This document shows positions 1-4,632 of a DNA stretch of 8,689 bases, in pieces. Within the stretch, counting starts at the first letter, position 1, and every line of letters begins with the position of its first letter. The notes under the pieces are model-generated. The model did no database searches. It saw only the letters and a program-made list of their open reading frames with translations, and was not told the origin of the DNA. Source of the DNA: a bacterium (lineage in GTDB: Bacteria; Eremiobacterota; Eremiobacteria; Baltobacterales; Baltobacteraceae); contig JAJXVC010000071.1 of the NCBI GenBank assembly GCA_021782295.1, forward strand, positions 1 to 8,689. The letters are read 5' to 3'. A program made the position numbers and the translations under genes.

Positions 1-2
1 TC

Positions 3-365
3 ACGGACGTGCTGTTGGTCCTGCTCATCATCTTCATCATCCTTGCGTCGGTTACTAAAGAACCGCCGCTTCCTACGGCGTACAATAAAGATAAAGTCTC
101 GCCGTCGCAGATCGTTGTTATCGTTGACGCGAAGAACCAGATTCAGATCGGCTCGAACACGATGCCGATTCAAGGCGCCAAGGCCGCCTTTCAGACGCTC
201 GAAGACGCTGTCGGCGGGCACCTGAAAGACGTCATCATCAAAGGGAATCCGAAGGCGCACTTCGGGACGATCCTTCAGGTGATGGATGCCGCCAAATCGA
301 CTGGTTTGACGTATTTTGGACTTGCCAACCACGTGCAAGGTACGCCACAGGGAGTATCGCAGTAA
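3..365 (+). CDS. exbD: ExbD/TolR-family biopolymer transport protein (5' partial)
   Basis: This is the C-terminal 120 residues of an ExbD-family protein, the inner-membrane partner of ExbB that uses the proton gradient to energise TonB. The reading frame is open from the window edge. It begins T-D-V-L-L-V-L-L-I-I-F, the end of the single ExbD transmembrane helix, with the Asp that corresponds to the conserved membrane Asp of the family. The GTG at 9 falls after that Asp and inside the helix, so it cannot be the true start. A periplasmic domain follows, with a beta-rich middle (QIVVIVDAKNQIQIG) and the usual C-terminal pattern (KDVIIKGNPKAHFGTILQVM, then AAKSTGL). It ends with TAA three bases before the next ATG, so it is probably co-transcribed with the tonB-like gene. 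An exbB gene would be expected just upstream, outside the window. TolR is the main alternative, but the tonB neighbours favour ExbD. Confidence 0.9.
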   Translation, partial: TDVLLVLLIIFIILASVTKEPPLPTAYNKDKVSPSQIVVIVDAKNQIQIGSNTMPIQGAKAAFQTLEDAVGGHLKDVIIKGNPKAHFGTILQVMDAAKSTGLTYFGLANHVQGTPQGVSQ

Positions 366-368
366 CCG

Positions 369-1115
369 ATGGCCGTTCAAAAACCACCGCAACCCGACGA
401 TAAAAAGAAATCGCCGTTCCTAACGACCGGCGAACAAGCTCCCAATTTCCTTTGGATCGCGTTGATCTTCGCGCTCTTCCTGCACGCCATCTCGGCTCCG
501 TTCTTCCCGAACCTCGCCAAGCCGCACGAGAGCACGAAAGTCGACAAGGTCTCGGTAGCGAAGAAGGCTCCGATCAAGGTGCCGACACCGCCGCCGCCGA
601 CGCCGACGCCGCCGCCAACGCCGACGCCGCCGCCGACGAAAGCAACGCCGCCGCCGAAACAGACCCCGACCCAGCCGCAGCTCAAGGTCAAGCTGGTTCA
701 CAGCCACAACACCGGAAGCGGTCCGAGTATGGCAAACCCCAACCCCAAGACGGGGACGCGGACCGGCACTCCTACGGGGCAAGGCACCGCTTCGCCATCG
801 CCGACCGTCGCTCCGACGCTCGCCCCGGCTTGTGCGGTTCCGTATAAGGATGCAACCGTCAATCAAGTCTCGGCGCCGAACTATCCGTCGTCGGCGCAAG
901 ATGCAGGGTTCGGTTCCGCCGACGTCCCCGTCGTGGTGAAGTTGAGCGCAACCGGCTCGGTGATTTCGGTGAAACTCGTGCAATCGAGCGGCAACTTCGC
1001 GATCGATCGTGAGGCGAAACGCGCCGCACGCGACACTACCTACTATCCGAAGATCGTGAACTGTAAACCGGTCGCATCGGAGTATATCTTCGACGCACAG
1101 TTCCAGCCCGACTAA
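369..1115 (+). CDS. tonB: TonB-family energy transducer, first copy
   Basis: A 248-aa TonB-like protein that would link the ExbB/ExbD motor to outer-membrane receptors across the periplasm. Seen in order: a short charged cytoplasmic N-terminus; one transmembrane helix at about residues 27-46 with His39; a Pro/Thr-rich spacer at about 71-104 made of PTPPP-type repeats; a Gly/Thr/Ser linker; and a TonB C-terminal domain at about 158-246 with N-Y-P-S-S-A near 171, VVVKLSATGSVISVKLVQSS (190-207) and AIDREAKRAAR. The family SxxxH motif of the membrane helix appears as A35-x-x-x-H39, keeping the His known to matter in E. coli TonB. Cys155 and Cys232 flank the C-terminal domain. The gene starts 3 bp after exbD. 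Only a weak purine stretch (GGGAG at 350-354) lies upstream of the ATG, so translation may be coupled to exbD. Confidence 0.88.
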   Translation: MAVQKPPQPDDKKKSPFLTTGEQAPNFLWIALIFALFLHAISAPFFPNLAKPHESTKVDKVSVAKKAPIKVPTPPPPTPTPPPTPTPPPTKATPPPKQTPTQPQLKVKLVHSHNTGSGPSMANPNPKTGTRTGTPTGQGTASPSPTVAPTLAPACAVPYKDATVNQVSAPNYPSSAQDAGFGSADVPVVVKLSATGSVISVKLVQSSGNFAIDREAKRAARDTTYYPKIVNCKPVASEYIFDAQFQPD

Positions 1116-1136
1116 GGCAATCGGAGATCCTCGGCG

Positions 1137-1162
1137 AAAAGACGCTCTTGTGAGCGTCTTTT
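1137..1162 (+). terminator. Hairpin between the two tonB genes (terminator or attenuator)
   Basis: A perfect 11-bp inverted repeat, AAAAGACGCTC / GAGCGTCTTTT, with a TTGT loop. It is followed by CCG and another T run (TTTTC). It lies 21 bp after the first tonB stop and only 16 bp before the ATG of the second tonB. The A/T ends make it suitable as an intrinsic terminator. Because the downstream gene is on the same strand with almost no room for its own promoter, partial termination that lowers expression of the second tonB is plausible. That last point is inference. Confidence 0.8.
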
Positions 1163-1172
1163 CCGTTTTCTT

Positions 1173-1176
1173 GGAG
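1173..1176 (+). promoter_or_regulatory. Ribosome binding site that questions the start of the second tonB
   Basis: GGAG lies only 2 nt before the ATG at 1179 but 8 nt before an in-frame GTG at 1185. The spacing suits the GTG better, so the protein may begin two residues later than the ATG reading gives. Confidence 0.5.
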
Positions 1177-1178
1177 CG

Positions 1179-1817
1179 ATGAACGTGCGGGCAAGAGGGC
1201 GCCGCTATCTCTGGTGGGCGCTTGCGTTATCGCTCGTCCTCCATATCGTCGCAGCGCTCTTCCTGCAGAAAAATCCGCTCGACTTGCGCTCGGGTGTCGC
1301 GCATATTACCGTGCAAGCGCTCCCGCGACCGATAACGATCGCGCGACGCACGCCGACTCCGCCGACGCCGCCCCCCACCCCGCCGCCGACACCACGGCCG
1401 CATACCCATGCGGTGCGCGTCACGCCGATCTCAAAGCAGAAGGGGGTGGGTGCCCGCGTCGCCGCTCCTCCGCCGGTCGCCACGCCGCGGCCTTTGCCGA
1501 CGCCGCGCCCTTCGCCGACCCCTGCGCTCGCATGCATCGCACAGGGCACGCCGCCGCATCTGCTCGTCGAACCGACCGCTCCGGCGATCGACCCGGCGAC
1601 GCGCGCTGAGCATACGAGCGGAACGAGTACGATCGAGGTCTTTGTCGATGCTCGCGGCCTCTTTCAGAATGCGACAATTCAGAGCAGTAGTGGGAATGCT
1701 GCGCTCGACGTCCTCGCGTTGCAGATGGCGAAGAACGCCGAGTACGCGCCGGCGACGAAGAACTGTCGCAATGTTGCGGGGACGATGCTGTTTCGGGTGG
1801 ACTTTCAGGCCTGGTAG
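1179..1817 (+). CDS. tonB: TonB-family energy transducer, second copy
   Basis: A 212-aa second TonB-like protein directly after the first. It has a basic N-terminus (RARGRRY), one membrane helix at about residues 10-29 that contains the exact SxxxH motif (S18 to H22), a Pro-rich spacer (TPPTPPPTPPPTPRP at about 60-73, then more Pro/Arg/Thr repeats to about 115), and a C-terminal domain at about 145-211 with STIEVFVDARGLFQNATIQS, then N-A-A-L-D and FRVDFQ. The tyrosine-proline-x-x-alanine motif found early in the first copy's domain is missing here; the matching stretch reads A-I-D-P-A-T-R-A. Cys119 and Cys196 are 77 residues apart, exactly as Cys155 and Cys232 are in the first copy. The two proteins are diverged paralogues that may serve different receptors. 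A start at GTG 1185 is possible. It is probably transcribed by read-through past the upstream hairpin. Confidence 0.82.
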   Translation: MNVRARGRRYLWWALALSLVLHIVAALFLQKNPLDLRSGVAHITVQALPRPITIARRTPTPPTPPPTPPPTPRPHTHAVRVTPISKQKGVGARVAAPPPVATPRPLPTPRPSPTPALACIAQGTPPHLLVEPTAPAIDPATRAEHTSGTSTIEVFVDARGLFQNATIQSSSGNAALDVLALQMAKNAEYAPATKNCRNVAGTMLFRVDFQAW

Positions 1818-1833
1818 CGAGGCGCGCACGCAG

Positions 1834-1902
1834 TTGTCACGCCGAGTAGCTACCGGTGTCACGCCGAGTAGACCGCAAAGCGGTCGTATCGAGGCGCAGC
1901 GC
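1834..1902 (+). repeat. REP-like repeat, copy A
   Basis: A 69-bp unit that matches copy B at 67 of 69 positions (differences at 1839 and 1877). It contains a 15-bp subrepeat, TGTCACGCCGAGTAG, twice at a 22-bp step (1835 and 1857). A small hairpin follows, GACCGC-AAA-GCGGTC (1871-1885), then CGTATCGAGG (1885-1894). The order CCGAGTAG, stem-loop, CGTATCGAGG recurs in all three copies. Confidence 0.88.
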
Positions 1903-1952
1903 CCTCGCGGCGCGCTCCTGCGCCTGCGCGCACCGCTCCTCGCTAGACGCTC

Positions 1953-1987
1953 GCGGCTCGGACAAGCAATGTCAGGGTCCTCGCCGC
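1953..1987. other. Imperfect stem-loop between the repeat copies
   Basis: GCGGCTCGGAC (1953-1963) and GTCCTCGCCGC (1977-1987) pair at 9 of 11 positions around a 13-nt loop. It is unlike the flanking repeats. It could be a structured RNA element, another repeat family, or chance in GC-rich DNA. Confidence 0.35.
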
Positions 1988-2043
1988 TCGCTTAATCGCT
2001 CGTCGGGTGCATCGCAGGCACTTTCGCGCTGCGCGGTCGTAAT

Positions 2044-2112
2044 TTGTCGCGCCGAGTAGCTACCGGTGTCACGCCGAGTAGACCGCGAAGCGGTCGTATC
2101 GAGGCGCAGCGC
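2044..2112 (+). repeat. REP-like repeat, copy B
   Basis: Direct copy of the unit at 1834-1902, exactly 210 bp downstream, with two differences. One is in the hairpin loop (AAA in A, GAA in B); the other is in the first subrepeat. The sequence between A and B is not itself duplicated, so this is a dispersed unit rather than a tandem duplication of the whole block. Confidence 0.88.
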
Positions 2113-2118
2113 ATTGAG

Positions 2119-2163
2119 GATCGGGCCCTCGATACGCCGCGTTCCGCGGCTACTCGGGCTGAC
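2119..2163 (-). repeat. REP-like repeat, copy C (inverted, diverged)
   Basis: Read on the minus strand, this stretch gives CCGAGTAG (2157-2150), a hairpin with a GAA loop, and CGTATCGAGG (2136-2127), in the same order and spacing as copies A and B and without gaps. The stem is CCGCG/CGCGG here but ACCGC/GCGGT in A and B, and every difference is compensated on the other arm. Copies B and C face each other across 22 bp, so their CGTATCGAGG boxes form a perfect 10-bp inverted repeat (2095-2104 with 2127-2136). Confidence 0.8.
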
Positions 2164-2178
2164 GACGGCGCTGAGGCG

Positions 2179-2577
2179 CTAAATCATCCCCATGTCGCGC
2201 AGAAGATTGAGCGTGTCGATATATCGCTGCACGTGGCGTCGCGTTGCATCGTCGAGTTCGAGGAAAGAGATGCCGGTGCGATAGCGCTGGAGCATCGCAT
2301 CGAAACGTGACCAGCGTACGATCCCACGAAGGCGGAGTACCGGCGTTGCGTCTCCGCGCAATTCGAGTTGGATGGAGACCGGTGCATCCTTGACGAGCTC
2401 TGCGTTGGTGAGCATCGCCATTCCGCCGAGCGCGATATCGTAGGTTTCGGTAAACTCCGGGGCAAAATCGTCGCCGATACTATACGAAACGAGGAGCATA
2501 TCGCCGACTCGCTCGAAGCGGCGGCTCTGTTCGTTCTCGATCTCCAATCGGTCACTCTCGCTCGTACCGGATTCCAC
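2179..2577 (-). CDS. PilZ-domain protein, probable c-di-GMP receptor
   Basis: A 132-aa protein that is essentially one PilZ domain, the small beta-barrel that binds cyclic di-GMP. Both ligand motifs are present: RxxxR as R19-R-F-E-R23, and the D-x-[S/A]-x-x-G motif as D47-I-A-L-G-G52. The rest fits the fold: LRLRGIVRW at about 81-89, RTGISFLEL at about 100-108, and a C-terminal helix ending LRDMGMI. Known members control motility, adhesion, exopolysaccharide or transcription; nothing here shows which output applies. The start is a GTG; AAGG (plus-strand CCTT at 2587-2590) lies 9 nt upstream, and RRFER needs a start at least this far out. It is transcribed away from uppP and towards the repeat-filled gap. 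It may be a stand-alone adaptor, since no second domain is visible. Confidence 0.87.
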   Translation of the reverse strand: MESGTSESDRLEIENEQSRRFERVGDMLLVSYSIGDDFAPEFTETYDIALGGMAMLTNAELVKDAPVSIQLELRGDATPVLRLRGIVRWSRFDAMLQRYRTGISFLELDDATRRHVQRYIDTLNLLRDMGMI

Positions 2578-2667
2578 GTTGTTGGGCCTTGGCCGAGAGA
2601 ACCGGCAATCCTGCCGAGCGCTCTGTAACGGACGCGTTAAAGGCCGCGCGGAAAGCCTTGGCGTACT
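2578..2667. promoter_or_regulatory. Divergent promoter region between the PilZ gene and uppP
   Basis: These 90 bp must carry the signals for both genes unless promoters lie inside coding sequence. I see no convincing -35/-10 pair. Two small palindromes are visible: GGCC-TT-GGCC (2585-2594) and CGGCA-ATCC-TGCCG (2603-2616). The second could be an operator or a leader hairpin. The only AT-leaning stretch is around 2630-2642 (CGTTAAAGG). Confidence 0.4.
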
Positions 2668-3537
2668 GTGGGGCGCGTGACACTCTTTCAGGCATTGATT
2701 CTCGCACTCTTACAGGGCACAACAGAGCTCTTCCCGGTCTCCAGTCTCGGCCACACGATTATCGTCCCTGCGCTTTTTCACTGGACGAATATCCATCGGA
2801 GCGATCCGACCTTTCTCCCGTTCGTCGTCACCCTCCATTTGGGCACGGCGCTCGCCTTGGTGCTTTTCTACCGCCGTGAGTGGTGGAAGATCGTCGGTGC
2901 GTTGCTTCGCAGCGTCATTCGCGGCAAGCTCAGCGACGATCCCCACGAGCGGCTCGGTTGGCTCCTGGTCGTGGGAACGATTCCGGTGGGAATACTCGGC
3001 CTGCTGTTGGAGAAAAGCGTGCGTGCCCTCTTTGCCAGCGCGCTGCTCGCATCGCTCTTTCTCATCGCCAACGGTGCGGTGATGTTTTTAGGTGAAGCAT
3101 TACGGCGGCGGCAACTCGCCGTCGAGCATCGAACGAATCGCCCGCTCACGCGTCTTTCGTGGTTTCAGGCGGTGCTTGTCGGAGTCGGTCAGTCCTTTGC
3201 GTTGCTGCCCGGCATCTCTCGCTCGGGGGCGTCGATGGTAACGGGGCTGCTCTGCGACCTCGACCACGCCGATGCCGCTCGCTACTCATTCATGCTGGCG
3301 ACGCCGGTGATCATCGCTGCATCGCTCTTAAAAGTCCCCGATCTCTTCAACGCCGGCGCGCATGTGGCGTTGGTGGAATCGTTGATCGGCGGCGTCGTTT
3401 CGGGGATCGCCGCCTATTTTTCGGTCGCGTTCCTCACTCGCTATTTTCGTTCGAACGACCTCCGGCCGTTCGGATGGTACTGCCTGCTGCTCGGACTTCT
3501 CGGCAGCATTCTCGCGTGGAAAGGAATCATCTCGTGA
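2668..3537 (+). CDS. uppP: Undecaprenyl-diphosphatase (UppP/BacA family)
   Basis: Integral membrane phosphatase that converts undecaprenyl diphosphate to undecaprenyl phosphate, recycling the lipid carrier for peptidoglycan and other envelope polymers. Overexpression of the family is known to give bacitracin resistance. Both family signatures are present: Q16-G-T-T-E20 followed by FPVSSLGH (the QxxxE and SS-x-GH motif, residues 16-29), and P181-G-I-S-R-S-G-A-S (the PGxSRSxxT motif, with Ser in place of the last Thr). Several hydrophobic helices (about 49-67, 97-112, 119-142, 205-217, 231-254, 264-285) and a length of 289 aa suit the family. The start is uncertain: GTG 2668 gives MGRVTLFQ, but a second in-frame GTG at 2677 gives MTLFQALI, closer to the usual N-terminus. 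The stop overlaps the GTG of the small protein that follows. Confidence 0.95.
   Translation: MGRVTLFQALILALLQGTTELFPVSSLGHTIIVPALFHWTNIHRSDPTFLPFVVTLHLGTALALVLFYRREWWKIVGALLRSVIRGKLSDDPHERLGWLLVVGTIPVGILGLLLEKSVRALFASALLASLFLIANGAVMFLGEALRRRQLAVEHRTNRPLTRLSWFQAVLVGVGQSFALLPGISRSGASMVTGLLCDLDHADAARYSFMLATPVIIAASLLKVPDLFNAGAHVALVESLIGGVVSGIAAYFSVAFLTRYFRSNDLRPFGWYCLLLGLLGSILAWKGIIS
3520..3525 (+). promoter_or_regulatory. Ribosome binding site for the small membrane protein
   Basis: AAAGGA lies 8 nt before the GTG at 3534, inside the last codons of uppP. It is the main evidence that the short overlapping frame is translated and that it starts there. Confidence 0.65.
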
Positions 3538-3734
3538 AGGTTCTCGGATTGCTCGTCGCGGTGCTCTTTTTTATTCTCGCGGTTCTCAGTTGGACCGGTA
3601 CCTTTCAATCGGCGCTGATCTTCGGGCATAGCCCGATGCACAATTACAAGCACACCATTCTTTATGCGGTGCTCGGGGTACTCGCGTTACTCTGGGTGCG
3701 TTTTCAGGGAAGCGACGCTACGTCGTCGCGATGA
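3534..3734 (+). CDS. Small two-helix membrane protein coupled to uppP
   Basis: A 66-aa protein I do not recognise. Its GTG start overlaps the uppP stop (GTGA), and a good ribosome binding site sits 8 nt upstream, so the two genes are very likely translated together. It has two hydrophobic helices, about residues 2-19 (VLGLLVAVLFFILAVLSW) and 41-57 (TILYAVLGVLALLWVRF), joined by a loop of about 20 residues containing G-H-S-P-M-H-N-Y-K-H, rich in His. The short tail is polar. The spacing suggests a hairpin with both ends on the same side of the membrane. Its last 17 bp overlap the end of the convergent gene on the other strand. Its partner could be UppP or the lipid-carrier pathway, but that rests only on position. 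Confidence 0.7.
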   Translation: MKVLGLLVAVLFFILAVLSWTGTFQSALIFGHSPMHNYKHTILYAVLGVLALLWVRFQGSDATSSR

Positions 3735-4632
3735 GGTAGATCTCGCTGTCGTTGGGCGCGTAGCACTCGACCTTCGCCCGCGCGTTGCGGACGAGCGGCT
3801 CGATCTCCGCGAGGCGCGATTCATTGGTCGCGACGATGAGGAGCGGAAACTCACCCGCTTCCGAGAGAATGCCGGCGAGCGAGCGTTGATAGGCCGCCGG
3901 ATCGCTCGATCGCGCGCCGAAGAGCGTGTCGCGGTATGCGTGCTCGAGCGTGAAGTAGGGGTTGCCCTGCCACCATGCCTCCCACATCCAGATGCGCGGA
4001 TCGGCGTGGTGGAGTGCGTTGCGCGGAGGCGGCGCAAAGAGTAGCGCGTCGGCTTGTTGCCGTTCCAGTGTCTGCATGACGTCGCTCTGGCGGACGGTGT
4101 TGCGCCGCATGTTGCTCGCAACCCACCGTTCCGTCTGGCGAATGTAGTACCACGCGAGTTCGCTCGGCGGAAGGTCGGGCATCTCGTCGGGCTCTTGTGC
4201 CTTTTGCAGCCAATAGCAGAAGACGCGCCAGAGACCGAGAATTGCGAGCCCGGTCTGCCCGTCGCTACGAAGATTTCGTACGTTGTCAAACCACACGCCG
4301 AGATAGACGCACTGCTCCTCGGTAAAAAAGACGCCTTCCCATGCTTTGAAAAGGTCAAGGGCATAGATTCGGCCGGGAATCATTTCGACGATCTCGGCAA
4401 CTTCGTGATCGCGAAGAATCGTCAGATCGTTGACGACGATGCCCTCACCGACGCGCACGAACCATTCGAGAACGTCGCCGCCGTGAACGGCGATGCCGTG
4501 GCGTTTGAGATAATTGAGATGGGTCGGCAACCCCATGAAGGGATCGACCAAACTCTTCGCTCCGTAACGCAGCAAGATTTCGTGGATCCGCGTCGGCGAG
4601 ATGCGCCGCGTCCGTTCGTGAAGTTCGATCAT
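3718..4632 (-). CDS. Divergent D12-class (Dam-like) adenine methyltransferase-like protein, possibly inactive
   Basis: A 304-aa protein whose layout resembles D12-class DNA N6-adenine methyltransferases. Visible parallels: a helical start with L-L-R-Y-G-A-K before D30-P-F-M-G-L-P36, like the SAM-binding DPFxGxG motif; a V-V-N-D at 67-70 where the family often has a VND or DIN; a long helical middle (about 100-175); and then NTVRQSDVMQTLE (178-190) leading into A-D-A-L-L-F-A-P-P-P203, which lines up with the strand and DPPY catalytic motif. Asp is replaced by Ala and Tyr by Pro, and the second Gly of motif I is Pro, so methyl transfer is doubtful. A further Rossmann-like strand, LLIVATNESR, sits at 264-273. 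The frame stays open for 75 more codons upstream, but those are Arg-rich and lie inside the HD gene. The ATG at 4632 has AAAGG 7 nt upstream and overlaps the previous stop by 4 bp (ATGA). The methyltransferase link is inference from motif order. Confidence 0.6.
   Translation of the reverse strand: MIELHERTRRISPTRIHEILLRYGAKSLVDPFMGLPTHLNYLKRHGIAVHGGDVLEWFVRVGEGIVVNDLTILRDHEVAEIVEMIPGRIYALDLFKAWEGVFFTEEQCVYLGVWFDNVRNLRSDGQTGLAILGLWRVFCYWLQKAQEPDEMPDLPPSELAWYYIRQTERWVASNMRRNTVRQSDVMQTLERQQADALLFAPPPRNALHHADPRIWMWEAWWQGNPYFTLEHAYRDTLFGARSSDPAAYQRSLAGILSEAGEFPLLIVATNESRLAEIEPLVRNARAKVECYAPNDSEIYLIATT

Larger units (their letters stand above)
1818..2178. other. Gene-free gap between convergent genes, filled by palindromic repeats
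   Basis: This 361-bp interval separates the end of the second tonB (plus strand) from the end of the PilZ gene (minus strand). Apparent reading frames here are Arg-rich and follow the repeats, and none looks like a protein. It holds two near-identical direct copies of a 69-bp repeat (1834-1902, 2044-2112), one diverged inverted copy (2119-2163), and an unrelated imperfect stem-loop (1953-1987). The repeats begin 16 bp after one stop codon and end 15 bp from the other, so they fill the gap almost exactly. They could also end transcription from both sides, though no T-tract follows the stems. Confidence 0.8.

Noticed and set aside
377..983. Long minus-strand open frames opposite the first tonB, rich in Gly/Val or Arg
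   Set aside because: They arise from the CCG/ACG repeats of the Pro-rich spacer read backwards; low-complexity protein, no ribosome binding site, and a well-supported gene on the other strand.
1834..2112. A CRISPR array
   Set aside because: Only two long direct copies 210 bp apart, with internal subrepeats at a 22-bp step and no spacer pattern or cas genes.
1834..2163. An insertion sequence or miniature transposon bounded by terminal inverted repeats
   Set aside because: B and C are inverted, but A and B are direct and only 22 bp lie between the facing boxes; no target duplication or transposase is visible. A REP-like family fits better.
1856..2310. Short plus-strand frames across the repeat region
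   Set aside because: They are translations of the palindromic repeats (two begin with the same residues for that reason) and run into the antisense of the PilZ gene.
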